Of a DNA stretch of 64,000 bases, positions 16,500 through 24,812 are shown piece by piece. Each line of letters opens with the position of its first letter. The stretch's first letter is position 1. Source of the DNA: an uncultured Eggerthellaceae bacterium (lineage in GTDB: Bacteria > Actinomycetota > Coriobacteriia > Coriobacteriales > Eggerthellaceae); NCBI GenBank assembly GCA_910588435.1, contig CAJUPL010000003.1:62001-126000 (forward strand). Reading direction: 5' to 3'. Position numbers and translations under genes: made by a program. The notes beneath the pieces were generated by a model. That model was not told the origin of the DNA, did no database searches, and saw only the letters and a program-made list of their open reading frames with translations.

Positions 16500-18002
16500 A
16501 TGGCAGAAGATATCGCGAACTCCCCTGACACGATCGAAGATGACCCGATAGAGGTTCGTCGCGCTAAGCGCCAGGCGCTCATAGACGCAGGCCGTGATCC
16601 TTACGGCCATGCATTCACGGCTAGTCACACCATAGCTGAGCTGGACGAGAAGTACGCGCACCTTGAGGACGGGCAAGACACAGAAGATGAGGTTGCGATA
16701 GCTGGCCGCGTGATGGCGCGCCGCGTGCAGGGCAAGGTGGCATTCCTTGAGCTGCAAGACCACACGGGCAGGATCCAGCTCTTCTGCCGCATCAATGCAC
16801 TTGGTGAGGACGCGTTCGCAGAGATCAAGGAAGTTGACGTAGGGGACTGGATCGCAGTCAACGGATGCATGATGCGCACGCGCCGCGGCCAGCTCTCCAT
16901 CGCCGTCAGCTCCTTTGAGCTGATGTCCAAGAGCCTGCGCCCGCTCCCGGAGAAGTTCCACGGGCTCACTGACAAGGAGACGCGCTACCGTCAGCGCTAC
17001 GTTGACCTGGTCATGAACGCAGACGTGCGCGAGACGTTCCAGAAGCGCTTCAAGATCGTGTCCGCCATCCGCCGCTACATGGAGGAGCAGGGCTACTTCG
17101 AGGTGGAGACGCCGTTCCTCTCTCCCATCATCGGCGGCGCGAACGCGAAGCCGTTCATCACGCACTTCAACGCGCTTGACCGTGACTATTACCTGCGCAT
17201 CGCAACGGAGCTGCCCTTGAAGAGGCTCCTTGTGGGCGGTTTCCCGAAGGTGTTCGAGATGGGCCGCATCTTCCGGAACGAGGGCATGGATCCCTACCAC
17301 AACCCGGAGTTCACCACCATGGAAGCGTACGAGGCCTTCGGGGATCTGGATTCCATGATCCGCCTCACGCAGGGTTGCATCCAGACTGCGGCTGAGGCTG
17401 CATGCGGCACCCTGCACATCAACTATCAGGGCCAGGAGCTTGATCTTTCCGGGGATTGGCGCGTGGCCTCCATGATAGAGCTGGCTAGCGAAGGCGCTGG
17501 CGAGGACGTCTCGTTCGAACGCAGCCGTGAGGAGTTGGTCAGCATCCTCAAGCGCAATGGTGGCGAGGCCGAGGACGCGTGGGGCAAGGGCAAGCTGATC
17601 GCTGAGATCTTCGAGGCGGTTGCTGAGGAGAAGCTGATCCAGCCCACGTTCGTGATCGACCATCCGCTTGAGGTGAGCCCGCTTGCCAAGAAGCATCCGG
17701 ACAACCCGGAGCTCACGCAGCGCTTCGAGCTCTTCATCTGCGGGCATGAGTATGCGAATGCGTTCACGGAGCTGAACGATCCGGTGGATCAGGCGGAGCG
17801 CTTCCATGCGCAGGTTGCTGCGAAGGACATGGGCGATGACGAGGCCATGGGCTTTGACGCTGACTACATCCGCGCGCTCGAGTACGGCATGCCTCCTGCT
17901 GGCGGCGTCGGCATCGGCATCGACCGCTTGGTCATGCTGCTGACAGACGCCCCCACCATCCGCGACGTGCTCCTCTTCCCCCACATGAGGGATGAGGCAT
18001 AA
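16500..18002 (+). CDS. lysS: Lysyl-tRNA synthetase, class II
   Basis: 500 residues. An OB-fold anticodon-binding domain (about 60-160, VAIAGRVMARR) is followed by the class II catalytic core: motif 1 region MEEQGYFEVETPFLSP, motif 2 FEMGRIFRNEGMDPYHNPEF and motif 3 GGVGIGIDRLVMLLTD. It is the housekeeping enzyme charging tRNA-Lys. An RBS (AGGAGCAGG) lies upstream. Confidence 0.96.
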   Translation: MAEDIANSPDTIEDDPIEVRRAKRQALIDAGRDPYGHAFTASHTIAELDEKYAHLEDGQDTEDEVAIAGRVMARRVQGKVAFLELQDHTGRIQLFCRINALGEDAFAEIKEVDVGDWIAVNGCMMRTRRGQLSIAVSSFELMSKSLRPLPEKFHGLTDKETRYRQRYVDLVMNADVRETFQKRFKIVSAIRRYMEEQGYFEVETPFLSPIIGGANAKPFITHFNALDRDYYLRIATELPLKRLLVGGFPKVFEMGRIFRNEGMDPYHNPEFTTMEAYEAFGDLDSMIRLTQGCIQTAAEAACGTLHINYQGQELDLSGDWRVASMIELASEGAGEDVSFERSREELVSILKRNGGEAEDAWGKGKLIAEIFEAVAEEKLIQPTFVIDHPLEVSPLAKKHPDNPELTQRFELFICGHEYANAFTELNDPVDQAERFHAQVAAKDMGDDEAMGFDADYIRALEYGMPPAGGVGIGIDRLVMLLTDAPTIRDVLLFPHMRDEA

Positions 18003-18034
18003 GACAATACATAGACCAAGAAGGAGCGCCATCA

Positions 18035-18337
18035 ATGGACATGAAGAAGATGATGAAGCAGGCGCAGCGCATGCAGCGCGACGCAGCGGCTGCTCAAGAA
18101 GAGATAGCGGCCATGGAATTCACTGCCACAGCGGGCGGCGGCATGGTGGAGGCAACCGTGACCGGCAACGGTGAGGTCAAGGCCTTGAAGATAGACCCTG
18201 AGGCTGTTGACCCCGAAGACGTGGAGATGCTTGAGGACACGGTGGTGGCCGCCGTGAACGAGGCCCTTCGCAATGCGTCTGAGGAATCCAACAATCGCAT
18301 GAGCTCCATCATGGGCGGCATGAACCTGCCATTCTAG
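18035..18337 (+). CDS. ybaB: YbaB/EbfC family nucleoid-associated protein
   Basis: 100 residues: the N-terminal helix MKKMMKQAQRMQRD, then AGGGMVEATVTGNGEVKALKI, and the C-terminal SNNRMSSIMGGMNLPF, all hallmarks of YbaB. It is a DNA-binding dimer, and its placement directly before recR is the usual bacterial arrangement. An RBS (AAGGAG) lies upstream. Confidence 0.94.
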   Translation: MDMKKMMKQAQRMQRDAAAAQEEIAAMEFTATAGGGMVEATVTGNGEVKALKIDPEAVDPEDVEMLEDTVVAAVNEALRNASEESNNRMSSIMGGMNLPF

Positions 18338-18355
18338 CCGGACCAGTTCGCGCGC

Positions 18356-18952
18356 GTGAATTCCGCACCCTCAATACAGAAGCTCCTCGATGAGCTGGAG
18401 CGCCTGCCGGGCGTGGGTCCGAAATCGGCCCAGCGCATCGCCTACTACATCCTGAATACGGAATCGGACAAGGCGGTCAGGCTGGCGGACGCCATCCGGG
18501 AGGTCAAGCAGACGGTGCATTTCTGCAGCATCTGCTTCAACTACGCAGAGGACGACACGTGCACGATCTGTGACAGCCTGAACCGCGACCACTCGGTCAT
18601 CTGTGTGGTGGCGGAACCCAAGGACATCGCGCCCATCGAGCGCACGGGCGTGTTCGAAGGCGTCTACCACGTGCTCCACGGAGAGCTCTCCCCCATGGAG
18701 GGCATCGGTCCGGAGGAGCTGAAGGTGCAAGAGCTCATGCGGCGGCTTGCGAACGGGGACGTGCAGGAGGTCATCATCGCCACGAATCCTGACGTGGAAG
18801 GGGAGACCACGGCGGCCTACATCGCACGCATGGTGAAGCCGCTGGGTGTCAAGGTCACGCGCCCTGCAAGCGGGCTTCCGGTTGGCGGAGATCTGGAGTA
18901 CGCTGATGAGGTGACGCTCGGCCGCGCCATGGAGGGCAGGCTGGAGCTTTGA
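18356..18952 (+). CDS. recR: Recombination mediator RecR
   Basis: 198 residues. An HhH motif (LPGVGPKSAQRIAYYIL), a C4 zinc finger (CSICFNYAEDDTCTIC) and a Toprim domain (VICVVAEPKDIAPIE) followed by ATNPDVEGETTAAYIARM. RecR acts with RecF/RecO to load RecA on gapped DNA. The GTG start lies 18 bases after the ybaB stop. Confidence 0.95.
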   Translation: MNSAPSIQKLLDELERLPGVGPKSAQRIAYYILNTESDKAVRLADAIREVKQTVHFCSICFNYAEDDTCTICDSLNRDHSVICVVAEPKDIAPIERTGVFEGVYHVLHGELSPMEGIGPEELKVQELMRRLANGDVQEVIIATNPDVEGETTAAYIARMVKPLGVKVTRPASGLPVGGDLEYADEVTLGRAMEGRLEL

Positions 18953-18965
18953 GGAAGGCAAGCAA

Positions 18966-20219
18966 ATGACAGAGGTTCCAAGCCCGGCAGTTGCCATAGT
19001 CGGGCGCCACAATTCCGGAAAGACCACGCTGGTTGTCAAGCTGATCAGCGCGCTGACGGAGCGCGGCCATGACGTTGGCTCGGTCAAGCATCATTCGCAC
19101 GACAAGTTCCAGATAGACTACCCCGGCAAGGATTCCTACAGGCAGCGCGAGGCTGGTGCCACGGAGACGGTGATCGCCTCGCCTTCCAAGATGGCGCGCG
19201 TGAAGACGCTTCAGCACGAAGTGGAATGCTCTGAGATCGTCCGCTCCATGCCTGGGCATGACATCATCATCGTGGAGGGATACCGCAAGAGCGGGCTTCC
19301 CACCATAGAGGTCATGCGCAGCGGCAATGAGGCTGACTCCGCCGTTGCCAAGGTGTTCCTAGAGGACGCGAAAGCGGGCGTTCCGCTGACGTCTGACCCG
19401 GTGCAGCGCTCGCGTGGGGAAGGCCAGTTCGCGCGCGACGTGGCGGAGAAGATGCCAGACGCGAACACCGTTGCCGTTGTGACCGATATCCCAGAAGCGC
19501 TGGAAGCGGCAAGCATCCACGGCATTCCGGCGTTCGGCCTGGATGACATTCCTGAGCTCACGGCGTTCCTTGAAGAGCGCTACGTGCGCCCGCGCGTGAC
19601 CGTGACCATCCAGGCGGGCGGTGAGAGCAGGCGCATGGGAAGATCGAAGGCAACCGTCCCGTTCGCAGGCAAGCCGCTGATCTGCAGGCTTGTTCGCAGG
19701 CTCCTTCCTGTGGCGGACGAGATGATCATCACCACGAATGAGCCTGAGAACCTGGGATTCCTGGCTGATGAGTTCCCCGGCGTTGACATCAAGCTGGTGC
19801 GCGATGCGTACGATTTCCGCGGCGCGCTGCCGGGCATCTTCACGGCGCTTGATGCTGCGCAGAACCCGTACGTTGCGCTTGTGGCTTGTGACATGGTGTT
19901 CGCGTCCGCGCCTCTTGTTGTGGCGGAGGCCATCGAGATGGCGGACAAGGAAGCGGACATCGTCGTGCCCGTGAACAAGCACGGCTTCGAACCCTTCCAT
20001 GCCATGTATCGGCGTGTGCCGTGCCTTGAGGTTGTGACTGAGGCGCTGGGGCGCGGGGAGAGCCGCGCGCAGAGCATCTACCGGTCAGGAGAGCTCAAGG
20101 TGGTGGAGTTCCCGCAGGAGCGCGTGCTTGAGGTGGAGCCCATGGGCGGGTGCTTCGTGAATGCGAACACACCTGAGGAGCTTGCGCATCTGGAGGCCAA
20201 TTACTTCGGGGATGCCTGA
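18966..20219 (+). CDS. MobB-MobA fusion for molybdopterin guanine dinucleotide synthesis
   Basis: 417 residues in two domains. Residues 1 to about 170 are MobB-like: Walker A GRHNSGKTTLVVKLI, then VGSVKHHSH and IIVEGYRKSGLPTIEV. Residues about 205-417 are MobA-like nucleotidyltransferase: QAGGESRRMGRSKA at the N-terminus, ALVACDMVF for the metal-binding Asp, and FVNANTPEEL at the end. MobA attaches GMP to molybdopterin, making MGD for DMSO-reductase-family enzymes, and MobB assists. The usual LAGG is IQAGG here. It is followed six bases later by a polyferredoxin gene. Confidence 0.9.
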   Translation: MTEVPSPAVAIVGRHNSGKTTLVVKLISALTERGHDVGSVKHHSHDKFQIDYPGKDSYRQREAGATETVIASPSKMARVKTLQHEVECSEIVRSMPGHDIIIVEGYRKSGLPTIEVMRSGNEADSAVAKVFLEDAKAGVPLTSDPVQRSRGEGQFARDVAEKMPDANTVAVVTDIPEALEAASIHGIPAFGLDDIPELTAFLEERYVRPRVTVTIQAGGESRRMGRSKATVPFAGKPLICRLVRRLLPVADEMIITTNEPENLGFLADEFPGVDIKLVRDAYDFRGALPGIFTALDAAQNPYVALVACDMVFASAPLVVAEAIEMADKEADIVVPVNKHGFEPFHAMYRRVPCLEVVTEALGRGESRAQSIYRSGELKVVEFPQERVLEVEPMGGCFVNANTPEELAHLEANYFGDA

Positions 20220-20224
20220 GGCAC

Positions 20225-21406
20225 ATGCCGTCCATCAATGACGTCTTAGGGTATGCGAACTACCTGAAGGTTGGCCAGCTTGCCATAGTGCAAGACAAGT
20301 GCGTGGCGGTACGCAACCGCAACGCGAAGTGCAGGCGCTGCCAGGACGTTTGCTTCGCCGGTGCCATCACGGTGACTGACAACCAGGTGCTACCAGACCC
20401 AACGGCATGCGTGGACTGCGGCGCGTGCGCTGCGGTCTGCCCCACGTTCGCCATCATGATGCTGGAGCCAACTCGTGAGAAGCTGGCTGAGAAGATAGCG
20501 CGCGCGGCGGACGCGAACACGGGGCTTGCGGTCATATCGTGCGCCCGGGCTGCAGCCAAGCACGTGGCTGATCCGGAGCGCTTCTGTGAGGTGCCGTGCC
20601 TGGCGCATGTTGATGACAGGCTCATCCTGGAGATGGCGGCCGTTGGCCTTGATGACATCGTGCTGGTGGACGGCGAATGCGCAACGTGCAAGTTCGGTGC
20701 GGCGGACGCGTGCATCCAGCGCTCCGTTAATTCGGCGGCGGACATGCTGGAGGCAACAGGTGCTGAGGTCATCATCACCCGAGAAAGCCAGTTCCCAGAA
20801 GAGGTCATATCCGGGAAGAGCATGAACATCCGCGGGGAAGACCGGCGCGGGCTTCTGGCGCAGACCGGCGGATATGTGGGGCGCGTGGCTGCGAACATCG
20901 CGCAGAAGACCATAGAGGAGAAGCTTGGCGGCGCGCAGAAGAAGCCGAAGACGCTCAAAGAGCGCCTGTCAGCTGGCAGGTCTGGGCGCATGCCCATCTT
21001 CCAGCCCCATGAGAACTTTCGCATGTTGGAATGCCTTGAGAAGGCGTCGCGCTCAGAGAGCCCGCTTGATGCGTCAGACAGCGTGATGGCCACGCCCCGG
21101 TTCGGGCGCGTTGCCGTGGACGTTGATAAGTGCTCTGGTTGCGGGCTTTGCGTGCTGTTCTGCCCAACGGGCGCGCTTTCGCATGCTGAGTATGACGTGC
21201 CGGAGGATCCTGAGCACAAGTACCTGGAGTTCTCGGCTGACCTCTGCACGCAATGCGGCCTTTGCGTTGACGTCTGCATGCGGAACTGCCTCACGGTTGA
21301 CGGGCATGTCAGGGTGGGGGACCTCTTCTGCATGGAGCCTGAGCTGATAGAGGTATCCAAGCCGCGTGAGCGCACTTCCATCTTCGACCTGAAGCGCACA
21401 TCTTAA
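20225..21406 (+). CDS. Multi-cluster 4Fe-4S ferredoxin-type protein
   Basis: 393 residues. The N-terminal half has CRRCQDVC and CVDCGACAAVCP; a central part without Cys clusters may bind a partner; the C-terminal half has CSGCGLCVLFCPTGAL and CTQCGLCVDVCMRNC. About four 4Fe-4S clusters are implied. It is soluble, with no signal or membrane segment. Adjacency to mobBA suggests electron transfer tied to molybdoenzymes, but the partner is not visible. A middle CxxC-type pair (CATCKFGAADAC) may hold a further site. Confidence 0.8.
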   Translation: MPSINDVLGYANYLKVGQLAIVQDKCVAVRNRNAKCRRCQDVCFAGAITVTDNQVLPDPTACVDCGACAAVCPTFAIMMLEPTREKLAEKIARAADANTGLAVISCARAAAKHVADPERFCEVPCLAHVDDRLILEMAAVGLDDIVLVDGECATCKFGAADACIQRSVNSAADMLEATGAEVIITRESQFPEEVISGKSMNIRGEDRRGLLAQTGGYVGRVAANIAQKTIEEKLGGAQKKPKTLKERLSAGRSGRMPIFQPHENFRMLECLEKASRSESPLDASDSVMATPRFGRVAVDVDKCSGCGLCVLFCPTGALSHAEYDVPEDPEHKYLEFSADLCTQCGLCVDVCMRNCLTVDGHVRVGDLFCMEPELIEVSKPRERTSIFDLKRTS

Positions 21407-21459
21407 GCGAACGCCCCTCTTGAAGTAGAATGCTGCCTCAAGAGAAAGCGGGTATCAAC

Positions 21460-22152
21460 ATGAAGCCAACTCATTCATCTGCCATCAGAGGCCTGAACAT
21501 AGCCATCATCGTGCTGTCTGCGTTGACGCTGATCACCGCCGTTGTGATCTATCCGTTCTTCGCGGCGAACATGGATGAGATAGGCGAATACATCGCAGAT
21601 GAGATGTACATGGATTACGGCCGAGGTGACTACTACGACTATGGCTATGATTACGACTATGATCTGGATGACCTGCTAGATGACTACGGCTACGGGGACG
21701 GTTACGGAGATGACGGCTACGGCTATGGAAACGGTCGCCATCACTATGAGCCATACCATCATGGAAGCGCTCATCACACAGCAAGCCTTGCACGAGCGCT
21801 TGCACCTGCGCAGCCCGCAGCTCTCATGCCAGTGGACTACGGCTACTATGACTACTCAGGGAATGCGGTCTTTCTGGTGGGGCTCATGCTCACCGTGCTG
21901 AACGTGCTCATGGTCTGGGAGATGATCGTGGCCGTTGCTTGCCTTCTGTTCGGCATCCTCGGCTGCGCTTGGGCCGGCAACCCGCAGAAGATGAAGACCA
22001 TCTTCGTGTTCGGCATCATAGGCGCCATCGTGTCCTTCTTGGGTGGCCACATCATCCTGACGGCGCTCTTCGTGATCTCCGCCATCCTTGCGAACAAGGA
22101 CAAAAAAGAAGCGGCAGCGTTCCCGCCACCGCCTTCATATCCTGTGAGCTAG
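21460..22152 (+). CDS. Membrane protein with Tyr/Asp/Gly-rich external loop
   Basis: 230 residues, unknown family. The membrane helix at about 15-38 is followed by a striking low-complexity loop of about 60 residues built of Tyr, Asp and Gly (DYYDYGYDYDYD, then GYGDGYGDDGYGYG), a His-rich patch (RHHYEPYHHGSAHH), and three more hydrophobic helices. It ends in a Pro-rich tail. The start is placed at 21,460 because TAGAAT at 21,426 looks like a -10 box, excluding the upstream ATG at 21,430. The loop may bind metals or be a repeat-expanded surface segment. Confidence 0.7.
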   Translation: MKPTHSSAIRGLNIAIIVLSALTLITAVVIYPFFAANMDEIGEYIADEMYMDYGRGDYYDYGYDYDYDLDDLLDDYGYGDGYGDDGYGYGNGRHHYEPYHHGSAHHTASLARALAPAQPAALMPVDYGYYDYSGNAVFLVGLMLTVLNVLMVWEMIVAVACLLFGILGCAWAGNPQKMKTIFVFGIIGAIVSFLGGHIILTALFVISAILANKDKKEAAAFPPPPSYPVS

Positions 22153-22188
22153 TTGAGCTAGGGCCAGTTCGAAACCGGCGGCTCTGAG

Positions 22189-23076
22189 CTAGAAGTCAAC
22201 CTTCACAAGCTCATAATCCTTGCTGCCGTAACCTAGGCGCGCTGCATCGCTGATGATCTTCGTGCCGTTCTTTGATTCGATGCGCTCCACCAAGTGGTCA
22301 CGGCCGGGGTCATCGGAGTTGTACACGGCGTCGATGCATGCCTGGTCAATGGCAACCGGATCAAGGGACGCGAAGATCCCGATGTCCGCCATGCATGGGT
22401 CCTCAGCCACGGCGCAGCAATCACAGTCAACTGACAGGTTGCAGGCTATGTTCACGTAGGCCAGGTTGGAGCCGAAGTGGTTCACCACGGTCTCCGCGGC
22501 CTCAGCCATGGCCTCCAGGAAGTCATCCTGTGCTGCATGCTTGTCCCAGAAGTCCCCCTGCACCAGGGACTGCGCGCCAGTGTGGATGTTGACCTTGCCC
22601 TGATTGGATGCGCACCCAATGGAGAGCTGCTTCAGCGCCCCGCCGAATCCGCCCATGGGATGCCCCTTGAAATGAGAGAGCACCAGCATGGAGGCGTAGT
22701 TCGCGATGTTCTTGCCAACGCGGTTCTCCTTGAGCACGCGCCCGTTCTCTATAGGGAAGATCAGGTCCGGCCCTTCCGCGTCCATGATGTCAACGGGGAA
22801 GACGTCTGACCAGCCGTGCGCGGCCATGAGCTTCTCGTGCTTCTCGGTGGTGTCACGCGCGCCGTCATAGGCGGTGTTGCACTCCACGATGGTGCCGTCC
22901 ACTTCCTTCACCATGGGGATCATGAACTCAGGACGCAAGTAGTTCTGATTGCCGTCCTCACCTGAGTGCACCTTGACGGCCACCTTGCCGGGCAGCTTCA
23001 CGCCCAGCTTCTCATACAGGCGGACGACGTTCTCAGGCGTGATGTTGGGTGTGAAGTAGACCTTTGGCTTGCTCAT
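22189..23076 (-). CDS. DUF362 family protein
   Basis: 295 residues. Typical DUF362 features: an N-terminal segment with VAVKVHSGEDGNQNYLRPEF, a central SHFKGHPMGGFGGALKQLSIGCAS and a C-terminal DCDCCAVAEDPCMADIGIFASLDPVAID. DUF362 proteins often accompany Fe-S or membrane redox systems, and the Cys run (DCDCC...C) could hold a metal or cluster. The start ATG has AAAGGAG upstream on the minus strand. It converges with the membrane protein gene 36 bases away. Confidence 0.85.
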   Translation of the reverse strand: MSKPKVYFTPNITPENVVRLYEKLGVKLPGKVAVKVHSGEDGNQNYLRPEFMIPMVKEVDGTIVECNTAYDGARDTTEKHEKLMAAHGWSDVFPVDIMDAEGPDLIFPIENGRVLKENRVGKNIANYASMLVLSHFKGHPMGGFGGALKQLSIGCASNQGKVNIHTGAQSLVQGDFWDKHAAQDDFLEAMAEAAETVVNHFGSNLAYVNIACNLSVDCDCCAVAEDPCMADIGIFASLDPVAIDQACIDAVYNSDDPGRDHLVERIESKNGTKIISDAARLGYGSKDYELVKVDF

Positions 23077-23157
23077 GCGCTTCTCCTTTCAGGAGGCTTT
23101 GCCGCGGCTTGCGAACGTGCTTCCCGCACGTGTCAACATCTGTGCATGCTGCGTTGG

Positions 23158-23472
23158 CTAGACCAGCGCCGCTTTCAGGTTCTCCATCTGCTTGCTGCCA
23201 AGGCCCTGCAGGCGGCGGCCCTCAGGGATGCCCAGCTCTTCCATGAGCTTCTCCGTCTTGACCTTGCCGTATCCCGGAAGCGCGTTCACGAAGGACTTCA
23301 CCTTCATGCGCCCGATGATGGGGTCGTCGATCTTCTTCAGAGCGTCTGCCGGGGACATGATGCCTGCGGAGAGCTTCGTTGTCACCTCTGAGCGTGCTGC
23401 GCGGACCTTGCGTGCCTTCTCCAGCGCTTCTGCGCGCTGCTCTGCAGTCATGGTAGGAGCTGCCATTCTCAT
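23158..23472 (-). CDS. mihF: Actinobacterial integration host factor (mIHF)
   Basis: 104 residues. Seen: AEALEKARKVRAARSEVTTKL, the conserved middle, and the helix-turn-helix-like GRMKVKSFVNALPGYGKVKTEKLMEELGI, matching mIHF of actinobacteria rather than IHF-alpha/beta. It is a nucleoid-associated protein, originally found as a host factor for phage integrase; here the chromosome also carries a tyrosine-integrase prophage. Start choices are 23,472 and 23,466. Confidence 0.92.
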   Translation of the reverse strand: MRMAAPTMTAEQRAEALEKARKVRAARSEVTTKLSAGIMSPADALKKIDDPIIGRMKVKSFVNALPGYGKVKTEKLMEELGIPEGRRLQGLGSKQMENLKAALV

Positions 23473-23659
23473 CTCTTTCTCTTAAGGCCGCGAAGCGCTT
23501 GAAAGGGGCGCCCGCAGCATTGGCCGTACATGGAGTCCGCGAGCTAGAGTTGAGTTGCAGATGCGAAACGTCCGTTGAGCTAGCATATTATAGAATGTAT
23601 CGGCCGAACGCGGGCGGGCAAGCCGCGAAGACCACGTTGAAGCCAAGGGGGCACGGACG

Positions 23660-24526
23660 ATGTCGAACGGGACCTCCATCGAGGATATAAGGATGAACGC
23701 CTCTGTTTCCTACAGGCGCGGCCACGGGGCGGCCGGGCGCGAGGTCACGGAGAAGCTCACGCAGAACCGCATCTTGACGAACAATGACATAGATGCGCTC
23801 ACCGTGCTGGAGTTCGCAGCGCAGGATATCCTGCAGAAGTACCACGCGGCCATGCGCCAGATGGAGGCGCGCCTGGAAACGCTTGACCAGGACTTGAAGC
23901 TCAGGCGCTCCCGCAACCCCATCCATCATATAGAGTCACGCATGAAATCCGTCCCCTCCATCTTCGAGAAGCTGGAGCGCTACGGCAAGGACGCCACGCT
24001 TGAGGCCATGGAAGAGTACATCATGGACATCGCTGGCCTTCGCGTGATCGTGTCATACATCCAGGACGCCTACACCATCCTTGACTACCTTGAGCACCAA
24101 GATGACCTTGAGGTGGTCACCGTGAAGGACTACATCGCGAACCCGAAGCCCAACGGCTACCGCAGCCTTCACTTCATAGTGCGCATTCCCGTGTTCTTCC
24201 TGGATGGCAAGAAGGCCATTCCGGTTGAGATCCAGATCCGCACCATCGCCATGGATTACTGGGCAAGCCTTGAGCATGACCTCAAGTACAAGAGCGTCTA
24301 TGAGATCGAGGGCGTGGACGTTGGCGATGAGCTGAAGGCGTGCTCGCAGATCATCAGCGGCGTTGAGAAGCGCATGCAGATAATGGCGAACGCGCTGGAG
24401 GGGCAGAAGGGGCATCCGGGCAGCAGCGTGGTGCAAAAGGCGAAGCGCATGGACCTGGCGCAGACGCTAGAAGCCCCCGCCTCCGTTGCCGTCACCCTAG
24501 CAGAGGACGAAACAGAACTAGGCTAG
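23660..24526 (+). CDS. Small alarmone synthetase ((p)ppGpp synthetase)
   Basis: 288 residues. RelA/SpoT synthetase motifs are present: a YIMDIAGLRVIVSYIQD core, KDYIANPKPNGYRSLHFI (G-loop/Tyr) and VEIQIRTIAMDYWASLEHDL. There is no HD hydrolase, TGS or ACT domain, so it is a stand-alone small alarmone synthetase (RelP/RelQ-like). An N-terminal extension of about 90 residues contains a coiled-coil segment. TATTATAGAAT at about 23,585 resembles its -10 region. Confidence 0.88.
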   Translation: MSNGTSIEDIRMNASVSYRRGHGAAGREVTEKLTQNRILTNNDIDALTVLEFAAQDILQKYHAAMRQMEARLETLDQDLKLRRSRNPIHHIESRMKSVPSIFEKLERYGKDATLEAMEEYIMDIAGLRVIVSYIQDAYTILDYLEHQDDLEVVTVKDYIANPKPNGYRSLHFIVRIPVFFLDGKKAIPVEIQIRTIAMDYWASLEHDLKYKSVYEIEGVDVGDELKACSQIISGVEKRMQIMANALEGQKGHPGSSVVQKAKRMDLAQTLEAPASVAVTLAEDETELG

Positions 24527-24567
24527 CAGCCTTGGCGCCTCCCGGCCACCTTATGCAGCATTGCGCC

Positions 24568-24653
24568 CTCCCTTGTGGGCGCTTGCATTGCAAGCGCAGC
24601 ATTGTCTCCCACTCTTGAGGGAGGGCATTTCGGGCTTGCAGCCGCCCACAAGC
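24568..24653. repeat. Palindromic intergenic repeat, one forward and one inverted copy
   Basis: The forward copy at 24,568-24,604 (cccttgtgggcg plus GCTTGCATTGCAAGC) is followed by an inverted partial copy at 24,634-24,653 (complement of TTGTGGGCGGCTGCAAGCCC). Together the arms could form a larger hairpin. It lies between the alarmone synthetase and the amidinotransferase. A TATAAT at 24,768 further on is the probable -10 of the latter gene; its -35 (CTTTCC) is poor. Confidence 0.75.
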
Positions 24654-24812
24654 AGGGGGGTGCTCATCCCTAATTATGACCTTCTGGGTCATATTTCCAT
24701 TGCAGCAGGTAGCTGCGGTAAACAATGAGAACGTGAAGGCAGAGCTTTCCATCATCTGGTTTAGGCCTATAATCCCCTCAGCACTGGAAGGCGGAGAAAG
24801 AAAGGAATCCCC

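Noticed and set aside
15858..18035. Open frame of 725 codons antisense to greA-lysS
   Set aside because: Leu/Arg/His-rich shadow frame crossing three well-supported genes.
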